A stretch of 16,656 nt of DNA, taken from contig JAIFMH010000012.1 in NCBI GenBank assembly GCA_020048595.1, forward strand, positions 1-16,656, read 5' to 3'. The position numbers were made by a program, and so were the translations under genes. This stretch comes from Bacteroidota bacterium. GTDB taxonomy: Bacteria > Bacteroidota > Bacteroidia > Bacteroidales > UBA4417. How positions within the stretch are numbered: the first letter of the stretch is position 1; each line of letters begins with the position of its first letter. The notes beneath the pieces were generated by a model. That model saw only the letters and a list, made by a program, of their open reading frames with translations, did no database searches and was not told where the DNA came from. Shown here in pieces: positions 1 to 7,830 of this stretch.

Positions 1-879
1 TTCGTTCCAGATGTTAGCGACTCCACCGATATTGGATTGAGTCCATCCCGTGTACCAGCTTAGCGCTGAAGTAAATGGATTGCCCAAAAAATGCCAGCTT
101 CGGTTTGTTTGAGTTGACCCGGTAACGGTTAGGCTTGAAACCGTAAGATCAGAAACATTAAGCAAGCCACTGAAGTTCTTTGTGCCGGCAGTTTTATATG
201 CTGTCATATATCCTTTGCCTGCAAGAAAGTTATCCGAATTGTTGCTCAGTCCATTATTAATAGTATTACCGGTACTCCATATTGGAGCAGTTCCTGCGGT
301 ATTTTTAAAATTCACCCATTCATTTGTTGGTTCATACCAGCAATAAAAATCATACTCTGTGTCAGGACTAACAGTAAAATTTGTGCTTATAGCCTGTGCA
401 GCAACAGGAGAACTCAGGAAATGCCACCCATCGTTCCAGGTACCCCAATCGGCTGCGGCGATGTAACGTTGCACCGTGGCTGTTACACCAAGCGTTGATT
501 GTATCAGCGATGCGGTTCCGATTGCGGTACTGTTAAGAGTAAGCATGGTGGTAACACTAAGCGTTCCGCTTACGGTAACTTTTGAGTTATCGGCAATGCT
601 GATCCCAGAGCTGTTGGTTATTGAAAGATTATTGAAATCGGACAAAGCAGTACCAGATATTGTTCCTGGTGTAGCACCCGACATAGTAAAGGTTTCCGTT
701 CCTTTTGTATAGGTTCCATTGTTGATAAATCCACCATTGTTAATTTCAATGGTTGCCGCACCGGTTGCCGTTATATTGCCACCTGAGGGTATCTCAATTC
801 CCTGGCCCTGAGTTGTATAAGGCAACAGAATTGATAAAGGCAGGCAAAGGATAAGTAAAAGGATCTTTTTATTTTTCAT
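1..879 (-). CDS. Large secreted surface protein, N-terminal 293 residues (3' end outside window)
   Basis: The frame is open from the ATG at 879 to the window edge, giving 293 residues with no stop. It begins with a signal peptide (MKNKKILLLILCLPLSILLP), then a Ser/Thr/Asn/Gly-rich beta-repeat stretch, then a W/Y/F-rich module with WHFLSSPVAAQAIS near residue 150 and WHFLGNPF near residue 270. Both parts have clear counterparts in the 1201-residue protein at 4225-7830: NNGTYTKGTETFTMSG here against NNGTYSKGTETFTFSG there, and WHFLSSPVAAQAIS against WHFLSSPVANQAIS. By that parallel the missing part probably ends in a T9SS sorting domain, but this cannot be seen. It follows the gene at 917-1597 by 37 bp, so the two are probably co-transcribed. 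No enzymatic motif is visible. A surface adhesin or scaffold role is inference. Confidence 0.85.
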   Translation of the reverse strand, partial: MKNKKILLLILCLPLSILLPYTTQGQGIEIPSGGNITATGAATIEINNGGFINNGTYTKGTETFTMSGATPGTISGTALSDFNNLSITNSSGISIADNSKVTVSGTLSVTTMLTLNSTAIGTASLIQSTLGVTATVQRYIAAADWGTWNDGWHFLSSPVAAQAISTNFTVSPDTEYDFYCWYEPTNEWVNFKNTAGTAPIWSTGNTINNGLSNNSDNFLAGKGYMTAYKTAGTKNFSGLLNVSDLTVSSLTVTGSTQTNRSWHFLGNPFTSALSWYTGWTQSNIGGVANIWNE

Positions 880-916
880 GATTGTAGAATAAACAAAACA
901 CTAATCCTATTGAGTC

Positions 917-1597
917 TTATTTCGTATATTGATTTCGACTTCCTATAGTATTTCGCTGGTAATGAAAATCAACCTCCAGCGCTCCGGCAAGCCCGGTATA
1001 AGTATCCAGACTATTACCACCATCTCGGTATATCCTGCATACAAGCATACTAGAAATAGTTTTACCTGCAGCGGGTATTCCACCACTGCCTAAAGGAGTT
1101 AGATAATGCTTGTCTTTAACCAATACCTCATTCGGTACTGTTGTATTTCCACTTACTGTGTCATAAACCGGAAATGCTTCACCAAGGTTTGCCCATGCGT
1201 ACTGCAATACCCATCTGGGAGTGGTTGGACCTGCTGCCCCAGACGCCGAAGGCACCCAGTGAATATGCGGCATTATGTTTGTTTCTTCATCCCAATCGTG
1301 AGGTAATTGTACGACAAAATACATTTCATCAACTCCTGTTGGCTGGAACCAGTTCAAGTATGGACCGCTTCCGTCAAAACCATAAGGGAATTTAGCCCAA
1401 ACAGGCTTCACTGTACCTGTTGACGGCTCAGAAAGGGGCACTCGTAAATCATCCCATGTTCTTGCATCATTGGTAACTTCAAACGTACCATCTGCTTCTA
1501 TAGTAAAATCAGTATTTATCTTCACCTCCTGCGCAATAGCCCAATTAGCCATTCCAATTATGCACAGCATAACGATTAAAGTAAATGATCTTTTCAT
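917..1597 (-). CDS. Small secreted protein resembling phage tail-tip/adhesin beta-domain
   Basis: A 226-residue protein with a clear signal peptide (hydrophobic residues about 5-19, AIA cleavage motif at 20-22), so it should be exported to the periplasm or cell surface. There is no T9SS C-terminal domain and no lipobox Cys. The body has the pattern PHIHWVPS, then W-x-L-x-Y-x-W-A-N, then ISSMLVCRIYRDG, then EVDFHYQRNTIGSR and a C-terminal Lys. From memory this order is typical of structural (tail-fibre or tail-tip-like) proteins of environmental phages; no search was possible. It is the first gene of a probable two-gene unit with the surface-protein gene at 1-879. A role in binding or assembling on the cell surface is inference. 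Start choice rests on the signal peptide. Confidence 0.85.
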   Translation of the reverse strand: MKRSFTLIVMLCIIGMANWAIAQEVKINTDFTIEADGTFEVTNDARTWDDLRVPLSEPSTGTVKPVWAKFPYGFDGSGPYLNWFQPTGVDEMYFVVQLPHDWDEETNIMPHIHWVPSASGAAGPTTPRWVLQYAWANLGEAFPVYDTVSGNTTVPNEVLVKDKHYLTPLGSGGIPAAGKTISSMLVCRIYRDGGNSLDTYTGLAGALEVDFHYQRNTIGSRNQYTK

Positions 1598-2222
1598 AAT
1601 TTCAACGTTTTAAACCTGTTTAGATTGATTAATTTTTTCTTTTAAATCTGGAATCTGCACAAAGTTAGATTTCAGTTTATGCGAACCAGGCAGGAGTTAG
1701 TTCTGTCTAAATTCATTTTTTAGTAATCCGGGAGATAGTAGCGTCTGAAACTATACAATTCTTAGAGGAAAGCCATATAAATCCCTAATACAAATGTAAA
1801 CTTTTTTGCACCTTATAAACAGTTTATTTCTGATTATGACAGATATATTTTGTTGTCAGTTAAAAAATCCGGAGTGTACACAAGTGAAAATAAAACCCAT
1901 TAAGTTAGCTAAATAAAAATCTGGATTATTATCTTAAATAAAATAAAAATGCCACATATTACTGTTTACTAATCTTTTAAAATAAATAAAATAAGATTTT
2001 CAGAAAATATTTACCAGGCATAAACCAATAGAATCTCTCCTCTTTCGGCCCGGATATTGAGCCTGATTCACCAAATTTATTTCATTACACTAAAAATTTT
2101 AATTTTTCAACCAGTAAATTTATATTACACAACTAAAAAAAACATTTTTTTACAGAACTCCGGAATATTAAATTTTACCGTTCGATATTTCGTGGTGCTT
2201 ATCAAAACAATCACTATTCTTT
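1598..2222. other. AT-rich intergenic region without a recognisable gene
   Basis: About 625 bp between two minus-strand genes. It holds the candidate promoter listed at 1660-1690 and long A/T runs. No coding frame with plausible composition, no convincing terminator (GC stem plus T-run) and no repeat was found. The part next to 2222 is the 3' flank of the gene at 2223-3095, whose terminator is not evident. Confidence 0.6.
1660..1690 (-). promoter_or_regulatory. Candidate Bacteroidota promoter for the 917-1597 gene
   Basis: On the minus strand TAACTTTG (1660-1667) matches the Bacteroidota -7 element TAnnTTTG exactly. Nineteen bases upstream the -33 position reads CTGG, only a partial match to TTTG. 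The predicted transcript would start near 1653, leaving a leader of about 55 nt. No other exact -7 match was noticed close to this start codon. Confidence 0.35.
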
Positions 2223-3095
2223 CTACCTGACCAGAACTTTTGTATTCGAAATTCCTCTGCCGCTATGCACACTCACAATATAAACGCCTTTATTACCACG
2301 CATATTTATTTGAGTACTGGATCCGGAATCCACATTTCCCGAAGCTATTTTGCGGCCGCCTATATCAAATACCACTATTTTACCACTTTGTTGTTGCAGT
2401 GAGGTTATCAGAATAGCTCCGTCAGCACTGTGCATGCGGAACAACTGAGATGTTTCCTTTTCCGAAACTGTAGTAATTTCCTTTCCGGGAACAGTAGTAA
2501 GGTCAACAAAATGCAGAAAGAACCTATCAGTGATAGTTTCAGACTGATTCACATGGAAAGTATATGCCGGTACCAAACCCAGATTAACATATGTTTCTGA
2601 ATCACGATCTTCGAGGCTGACTTCAAAATTACTGCCAAAACTTTCGACCTGACTGGCAGTTATTGTATAATTACCCGGAGCACCAGCCCTGATATTAATC
2701 GGGACTAGTATTGCAGAATCCAGATCCCCCATAAAATTAATGGAATACTCTTCCCCATTCTTCACCGACCATAATTGTGGCGCAGTAGCGTACATACTGT
2801 AGAACTTCGCGGCTCCTTCAGCAGGATCACTGTTGTTAAATATCACAAGCGCTTCATCGCTGTACGAATTTACATCACAGGTTAGCTGAAGCCTCAACTC
2901 TTCGTTAATATCAGTTATACTTTTAACGCCGGCATTTTCATCATTTACTATCTCACTGCCGTAAACTACCAGGTTTCCTATTGATGGGGCTAACGTACTG
3001 TTATTTACCAAAACTGATTTATTGACCTCCTGGCCGATAAACTGCTTTGAAGCGAAAAACAGTGTAAGTAGTAAAATAAATATTCTTGCTTTCAT
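2223..3095 (-). CDS. Stand-alone T9SS C-terminal module protein (paralog of the end of the 1201-aa protein)
   Basis: A 290-residue protein with a signal peptide (MKARIFILLLTLFFASKQFIG), about 45 residues of linker, then a segment from EELRLQLTCDVNSYSDEA to the C-terminus. That segment aligns almost end to end with the last ~215 residues of the protein at 4225-7830 (EELRLRLSCNVNSYSDEA there). Shared landmarks include LWSVK(N/D)G, TASQ(V/T)ESFG, SLQQQ(S/H)GKI(V/A)VFD and GVYIVSV ending in SNTK(V/I)LV. The last ~75 residues have the form of a T9SS type A sorting domain, so the protein should cross the outer membrane by T9SS. Unlike the long paralog it has no repeat body, so its only content is the module that normally precedes and includes the sorting signal. 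It appears monocistronic. No catalytic residues are recognised. Confidence 0.88.
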   Translation of the reverse strand: MKARIFILLLTLFFASKQFIGQEVNKSVLVNNSTLAPSIGNLVVYGSEIVNDENAGVKSITDINEELRLQLTCDVNSYSDEALVIFNNSDPAEGAAKFYSMYATAPQLWSVKNGEEYSINFMGDLDSAILVPINIRAGAPGNYTITASQVESFGSNFEVSLEDRDSETYVNLGLVPAYTFHVNQSETITDRFFLHFVDLTTVPGKEITTVSEKETSQLFRMHSADGAILITSLQQQSGKIVVFDIGGRKIASGNVDSGSSTQINMRGNKGVYIVSVHSGRGISNTKVLVR

Positions 3096-3120
3096 GGTTG
3101 TTTTTTTTATTGGGATAGTT

Positions 3121-3138
3121 CAACAATCGATATTGTTG
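3121..3138. repeat. 7-bp inverted repeat in the leader of the 2223-3095 gene
   Basis: CAACAAT and ATTGTTG form a perfect 7-bp stem around the 4-nt loop CGAT. It lies 26-43 bp upstream of the ATG at 3095, between that start and a -7-like element at 3169-3176. It could be an operator or a small leader hairpin. The sequence alone does not decide. Confidence 0.45.
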
Positions 3139-3168
3139 GTCTTATATAGTATTTATAACCATTTGACA

Positions 3169-3176
3169 CAAAAGTA
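3169..3176 (-). promoter_or_regulatory. Candidate -7 element for the 2223-3095 gene
   Basis: On the minus strand TACTTTTG matches TAnnTTTG. No good TTTG/TTG -33 element is seen 19-20 bases upstream, so support is limited to the -7 box and its position about 75 bp before the start codon. Initiation near 3162 would place the 3121-3138 inverted repeat in the untranslated leader. Confidence 0.3.
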
Positions 3177-3534
3177 AATTTATTTATGCGTTAATGGTAA
3201 TTTATTTTCCATCATCTTAAAACTAAACCTAGAATTACCGGGAATGCAACAGAGAATATTTTTAAATCAGGGTGAATTTAAATGTTAGGAAAAATACAAA
3301 AATACAAGTACAATAAAAATCAAAAAATCATTTTAACTTATTATTAACGTGATATTTACAATATATCAAGAAATAGGGAAACTTAAGAGATAAGGGAAAT
3401 TGAGCAAAATTATAAAACCAATAAAACAGCTCAAAACCTATACAAACAGACGAACAGGCTCATTTTATACCTTGAGAAAATATTTTAATGATGTAAATTT
3501 ATTTTACGTTATATATATTAATTTTCACCGGATA

Positions 3535-3609
3535 TGGAGGCAACTGATAACTTAAACTAACTGGATTCCAGATTTTATAGTCTGCGTGCCGGACTTATAA
3601 CCACCTCCA
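3535..3609. repeat. Nested inverted repeats in intergenic DNA
   Basis: An outer 6-bp pair, TGGAGG (3535-3540) and CCTCCA (3604-3609), encloses the small palindrome CTGGATTCCAG (3561-3571) and a weaker AGTC/GACT pair around 3579-3596. The arrangement resembles a small branched RNA fold or a cluster of binding sites. The rest of 3177-3640 is AT-rich and shows no gene. Function unknown, and chance is possible for arms this short. Confidence 0.3.
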
Positions 3610-3688
3610 AATAAATATGGTTAAGACAAGTACTATAGTTAGGGCCTGCTGAAAAACTCAATCAAAATAATGATTGGTTTTAGATTTG

Positions 3689-3701
3689 GGTGCTCTGCAC
3701 C
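3689..3701 (+). repeat. Hairpin repeat 1 (GGTGC stem, TCT loop)
   Basis: GGTGC-TCT-GCACC, a perfect 5-bp stem. It is the exact reverse complement of the hairpin at 3785-3797. Their inner flanks are also similar (TTATTAC next to each), so the two form an imperfect inverted repeat of about 25 bp. Confidence 0.7.
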
Positions 3702-3726
3702 ATAAATTATTACTCTTTTTTTCGGG

Positions 3727-3752
3727 CTACAAATATTTTGCCACTCTGTGGC
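3727..3752 (+). repeat. Hairpin repeat 2: CTACAAATATT arm plus GCCAC stem
   Basis: The unit is the 11-nt arm CTACAAATATT (3727-3737), a 2-nt spacer, then GCCAC-TCT-GTGGC (3740-3752). It has the same arm, spacer length and loop as the inverted unit at 3785-3810. Three of the five stem pairs differ between the two, and all five remain paired in each. Confidence 0.7.
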
Positions 3753-3784
3753 TTCATAGTACCGCCATAATTGTAATAAATAAA

Positions 3785-3810
3785 GGTGCAGAGCACCGCA
3801 ATATTTGTAG
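3785..3810 (-). repeat. Hairpin repeat 3: CTACAAATATT arm plus GGTGC stem (inverted)
   Basis: Read on the minus strand: CTACAAATATT (3810-3800), a 2-nt spacer, then GGTGC-TCT-GCACC (3797-3785). This is the inverted partner of the unit at 3727-3752, with compensatory stem changes. Confidence 0.7.
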
Positions 3811-3837
3811 TAGAAACCCACAGAAAATATCATACAA

Positions 3838-3850
3838 GGTGCAGCGCACC
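3838..3850 (+). repeat. Hairpin repeat 4 (GGTGC stem, AGC loop)
   Basis: GGTGC-AGC-GCACC, the same 5-bp stem as copies 1 and 3 with one change in the loop. No CTACAAATATT arm is attached to this copy. Confidence 0.65.
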
Positions 3851-4068
3851 GAACACCGATGGGCTAAACGAAGTCAAATATATAATGCACGGATGTTGTA
3901 ACATATTGTTCTGTTTTCTTAAATCTGACACATGGATAATACATCTTATTCTGCTGATTATATGCTTGATATACGATTTTCAGCAGGCCTTGATTACCCA
4001 CCTGCATTCATCTGTTTGCTGACAAAAGTAATATCTTATCCTGGTTCAGAAACCTCCTGAAAATGAAA

Positions 4069-4110
4069 GAGACATCGCATTTCGCTTAATTAAACGAATT
4101 GCGATGCCTC
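4069..4110. terminator. Strong hairpin downstream of the 1201-aa gene, probable terminator
   Basis: CATCGCATTTCG (4073-4084) pairs with CGAATTGCGATG (4095-4106), 11 of 12 positions, and GAG/CTC outside extends the stem after one mismatch. The loop contains the palindrome TTAATTAA. It lies about 115 bp after the minus-strand stop at 4225. The minus-strand sequence after the stem is T-rich (CTCTTTCATTTTC) but not a clean T-run. It may serve both directions or only stabilise a 3' end. The remaining DNA in 3990-4224 shows no gene. Confidence 0.5.
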
Positions 4111-4224
4111 ACAAATTTCTTTCAGGTTACCTCAATAACGGGCTGCTTATTATTTCATTCTCGCCATTTCAGGTAATTATTGCTGTACTAATTCTCACAT
4201 GCATAGGCAAAAAGCCAATTGTCT

Positions 4225-7200
4225 CTAATTCACCAGTATTTTAGTATTACTGATTCCGTTGCTGGTAAGTACACTCACAATATAAACGCCGGTATTACCC
4301 TTCATTTCAATTTCAGAGGTAGCACCTGCTTCAATACGGCCCGTGGCTATAGTTCGTCCAAGCATATCAAATACGGCTATCTTACCATGCTGCTGCTGTA
4401 GTGAGGTTATAGCAATGTTTCCGTTTACAGTGTAAATACTGAAACGCTTTGCAACTTCCGTATCAGTAACGGACGTAACATTCAGCAAATGGAGATAAAA
4501 TCTATTTGTGATGGTTGAAGGTTCGTTAACTGCAAACGTATAATCAGGCGTGTTACTTAAATTGGTAAAAGTCCCTGAAGCCCGGTCCTCAAGAGTGATA
4601 ACAGCATTACCGCCAAAACTTTCTGTCTGGCTGGCCGTAAGTGTATAAATACCTGCAACTCCTGCCTTCACAGTAAGTGGCACCATATTATCTGAACTCA
4701 GATCATCCAAATAATTTATGGAGAAATTACGCCCATCCTTCACCGACCATAATTCAGGTGCATTGGTGTATATACTGTTAAACTTCTCGCTACCGTCTTC
4801 AGTTTCATAACTGTTATAATTTACAATGGCTTCATCACTGTACGAATTAACATTACAGCTTAACCTTAGTCTCAGTTCTTCACTATTAATCTCATCATTT
4901 TTAAGATATGCCTTTGTACTATGCACTTTAACACTGTTGTTCATGGACAGGTTTCCTTCGGATGCTGCAAATACAATAAAACCCTGGCCACCTGGAATGT
5001 AACGGGTAACGCCATTAGTCCCTGAGCCGGAAGTAATATAAGTCCCATAATTCCCAACGGCATCATTCCAAATCCAGTAGCTTTTCAAGGTTCCTGTTAA
5101 TTTACTCCTGTCCCAACCTGAAGCAGCCTCCCAGTCAATGGAACAGGGATAAGGATTTCCAACAAGGTTAAAATACTGATAGGTTGAACCTCCACCCCTG
5201 GTTAGCGGATAATTTACTGTCCCGTTGTTAAATAAACCGCGGAAATTCTTTGTCGTATTTGTTACCTCATAGGCTACAAGGTATCCGCGGACAGGTAAGA
5301 AATCTGCATTCCCGTTGGCTGTATTCCAGGTTGGCGCAATACTTGTATTTTTAACATTAATCCATGTTAAAGCAGGTTCGTACCAGGTATAAAAATCGTA
5401 TCCTGAAGTTGCCGGAGTAAAATCTCCTGAAATTGCCTGGTTAGCAACCGGCGAGCTCAGGAAGTGCCATGACCAGGAAACTCCGTTTATATACCTTTCT
5501 ACCCGGGCTTTGGAGCCTGTAACCGTACCATTCGTTAAAAGAGAAGCCGTTCCGGCCGATGTACTTTTCAGAATAATACTGTCGTTTAACGTAAGTGCAC
5601 CATTGACAGTTACATATTTTTGCGGAAGAATTGTAAACTTACTGCCTGATGCAACTGTAAGGTTATTGGTAGTGAGTAAGCCCAGTTGTGTTGTTACACC
5701 GCCGCTGTTGGTTACTGACAGGTTATTAAGAACCGTATTGCTGCTACCCGAAATGTAGGCTGATGTATTGCCTGAAAATGTAAATGTTTCGGTTCCTTTA
5801 CTATAGGTGCCGTTGTTGGTAAAATTACCGCTGATATTTATAGCTGGAGAGTTAACACAGGAATAAGAGCAGGCAGGATAAATAAACAGGCTCCCGGTTA
5901 TATTAGCTGTACCTCCGGTATGAGTGAACGTACCGGTTCTGGTTCCATCTCCAACATTTACAAAATCACTGTTCAGAGTACCTGAACTAAAAAGAACATT
6001 CCCATTGAGATTCTGATAACCAGAATGCAATCCACCTGTTACATTTAGAATCCCGCCATTAATAAGCAAAGTACCTCCATTGTTCAGCAACGCACTTTTT
6101 GCGAATACAGTATTTCCGGATGTAGCAAAGGTCCCTCCTCCGGCAATATACGATGCCCAGAAATTATCATCTACAGTTACAAGTCCGCTTGCAGAAATGG
6201 TTCCACTGGTGTGAGCCAGTGTTAAAATGCTGAGAGAAGAAGGTGCTGGCCCTGTGCGAATGGCTTTATTTACACCACCCATTTGCACATGCGAACGGAC
6301 CGTATATGCAAACCTGCCATCAATGGCAATATTCCCGTCTACTCTTAGCAGTTTATTTGTTGCATTCCAAAAAACACTGTGAGTAAGTGTTCCGTTGGCG
6401 AAAACTGTCAGATCATTGGTAATTACATAATCCGCATCAGTAGCCTGGAGTATTAAATTACCGTTGAAAACTGTTAGATTATTATCAACTGTGAAAGCTG
6501 CTGATGAACTTGTCAGCGTAGCTGTGGATGTAGCCAGATTTACTGAAAAATTATACAAACCCGCGCCTGTCAATTCAGGACCGGTAGATTTTGAGTTTCC
6601 TGTATAATTAACATTATAAGTTCCCTGCGGAGTACCGGTCATGCTGCCTTCACTACGATTGATAGAGGCTGAGGGAGCCATTGTAATGTAAGCACCGGCT
6701 GCCAAAGTACCATTTTGTAGGTTTAAGGAACTTGCACTACCGATAGTTTTTGCAGTGGGTACGGTAATGGTTCCCGTATTCGTAACAATAACTCCGCCGG
6801 ATGCATTAAATGGCGTTATCCATTCTTCGGTTGTAGCTGTATATGCAGCTGGTTTGTTGTATTGCAGCGCTGCTGAAGAACCGTAAGCAACAGTTCCGTT
6901 TGTTACCACAACGGATGCAGTTCCTTCCAATGAGAGTTTTCCGTTTACTGTTGGTGCCGTTACAAATGTTTTTGTTCCTGAACCCGAAAGAGTAAGGTTG
7001 TAATAATTCGTCACTTTTGCTGTTTGCCCGGCACCTGTATAATTTACAGTGTTACCAGTAGCAGTTACAGCCAGTGTTGGAGTAATTGCACCAGCTCCGG
7101 CATAATTCAGCGTTCCGGTTGCGGCATTGGTAAATGTCCCTGCACCGGATAGTGCTGTTGATACAGTGAGGGTTCCTGAATTTGTTCTGGTTCCTGTAAT

Positions 7201-7830
7201 GGCTACATTAGGCATTGAAGTAATGGTTGTTCCATTCATCGTCTTCCCGGTTCCCGAAAAAGTATGCACTCCTGTTCCAAAAGCACTGAAAGTGGTAGCA
7301 TTATTTGTAAAGTTACCGGCAAAATTATAGGTATTATTAGCACCGTTTCCCGAAGGAGGCTCCGTCCAGATTGTACCGGCATTAAGAGTAACATCACCGT
7401 TAAATGCCATAGCACGCGATGTTCTAACTGTTGATCCAAAGGCTATTGTACCGGCTATATTTGTAGTACCCAGAATTATTAATGGACTACTAATTGTAAC
7501 TGAACCACCATTAATGATTGTCAAAACACCAAAAGTGAATGTTCTACCTCTATTATCATTAACAGTAAGTTTAGCCCCATTGTTGACTGTTACCGACCCG
7601 GCTGCAGTTTGAGTGATGCCTCTGGTTAACTGAACTGAATTGGTTCCGGTTGTTGCTATTATAACTGCATCACCGGCAGCAGGTATCTGATTCCCAATCC
7701 ATGTTGAACCTGTTGACCAGGTACCACCAGTGGCAGTACTCGTAATGGTTGCTGCATGTGCTATTGAAAATAGCATTAGAAAGATTAATAAGAGGGTAAT
7801 AAGCTTGGTTTTCAAAAGTTTCATTTTCAA
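4225..7830 (-). CDS. 1201-residue repeat-rich surface protein with T9SS type A sorting domain
   Basis: The protein has a signal peptide ending in AHA (residues 1-26). A G8-like opening follows (TWSTGSTWIGNQIPAAGDAV, about 36-55), then roughly 700 residues of Gly/Thr/Asn/Ser-rich beta-strand repeats (LTVSTALSG, NLTLSGSGTKTF, GGTLLINGG) typical of right-handed beta-helix or adhesin-type surface proteins. Next comes an aromatic-rich module starting at WHFLSSPVA (about 785) and including FNLVGNPYPCSIDW. A C-terminal module starts at EELRLRLSCNVNSYSDEA (about residue 985), with the final ~75 residues forming a T9SS sorting domain (IAVFDMLGRTIATG, GVYIVSVL, SNTKILVN). It should be exported by Sec, then T9SS, and be surface-attached or released. 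No catalytic motif is visible. Paralogous parts occur at 1-879 and 2223-3095. MKMK offers two possible starts; the first is used. Confidence 0.92.
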   Translation of the reverse strand: MKMKLLKTKLITLLLIFLMLFSIAHAATITSTATGGTWSTGSTWIGNQIPAAGDAVIIATTGTNSVQLTRGITQTAAGSVTVNNGAKLTVNDNRGRTFTFGVLTIINGGSVTISSPLIILGTTNIAGTIAFGSTVRTSRAMAFNGDVTLNAGTIWTEPPSGNGANNTYNFAGNFTNNATTFSAFGTGVHTFSGTGKTMNGTTITSMPNVAITGTRTNSGTLTVSTALSGAGTFTNAATGTLNYAGAGAITPTLAVTATGNTVNYTGAGQTAKVTNYYNLTLSGSGTKTFVTAPTVNGKLSLEGTASVVVTNGTVAYGSSAALQYNKPAAYTATTEEWITPFNASGGVIVTNTGTITVPTAKTIGSASSLNLQNGTLAAGAYITMAPSASINRSEGSMTGTPQGTYNVNYTGNSKSTGPELTGAGLYNFSVNLATSTATLTSSSAAFTVDNNLTVFNGNLILQATDADYVITNDLTVFANGTLTHSVFWNATNKLLRVDGNIAIDGRFAYTVRSHVQMGGVNKAIRTGPAPSSLSILTLAHTSGTISASGLVTVDDNFWASYIAGGGTFATSGNTVFAKSALLNNGGTLLINGGILNVTGGLHSGYQNLNGNVLFSSGTLNSDFVNVGDGTRTGTFTHTGGTANITGSLFIYPACSYSCVNSPAINISGNFTNNGTYSKGTETFTFSGNTSAYISGSSNTVLNNLSVTNSGGVTTQLGLLTTNNLTVASGSKFTILPQKYVTVNGALTLNDSIILKSTSAGTASLLTNGTVTGSKARVERYINGVSWSWHFLSSPVANQAISGDFTPATSGYDFYTWYEPALTWINVKNTSIAPTWNTANGNADFLPVRGYLVAYEVTNTTKNFRGLFNNGTVNYPLTRGGGSTYQYFNLVGNPYPCSIDWEAASGWDRSKLTGTLKSYWIWNDAVGNYGTYITSGSGTNGVTRYIPGGQGFIVFAASEGNLSMNNSVKVHSTKAYLKNDEINSEELRLRLSCNVNSYSDEAIVNYNSYETEDGSEKFNSIYTNAPELWSVKDGRNFSINYLDDLSSDNMVPLTVKAGVAGIYTLTASQTESFGGNAVITLEDRASGTFTNLSNTPDYTFAVNEPSTITNRFYLHLLNVTSVTDTEVAKRFSIYTVNGNIAITSLQQQHGKIAVFDMLGRTIATGRIEAGATSEIEMKGNTGVYIVSVLTSNGISNTKILVN

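Larger units (their letters stand above)
3643..3989. mobile_element. MITE-like non-autonomous element with 13-bp terminal inverted repeats
   Basis: GGCCTGCTGAAAA at 3643-3655 and its exact reverse complement at 3977-3989 bound a 347-bp segment with no transposase frame. The termini resemble ends of some bacterial insertion sequences (CTGnTGAAAA type), from memory. Inside lie one AT-rich 6-bp hairpin (3659-3676) and four 13-nt hairpins, each with a 5-bp stem and 3-nt loop: 3689-3701, 3740-3752, 3785-3797 and 3838-3850. A clear target-site duplication was not found: left flank reads AGTTAG, right flank TTGATT. Open frames inside read through the repeats and are not credible proteins. The element sits between two paralogous secreted-protein genes, so it may also influence their 3' or 5' regions. 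It could alternatively be the remnant of a longer insertion sequence. Confidence 0.6.

Noticed and set aside
221..226. GSFTGA instead of GAFTGA in the sigma-54 activator (protein residues 221-226) as a loss-of-function signal
   Set aside because: The Ala-to-Ser change is mild, and I recall it in apparently functional family members. The Thr and Gly that contact sigma-54 are intact.
476..712. Plus-strand open frames opposite the repeat-rich secreted proteins (also around 5510-5758 and 7127-7330)
   Set aside because: Val/Pro-rich translations are antisense shadows of Thr/Asn/Gly-rich coding sequence.
3639..3833. 64-codon minus-strand open frame inside the MITE-like element
   Set aside because: It reads straight through the hairpin repeats and spans the element boundary. 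Its residues are simply the translated repeats, with no recognisable protein features.
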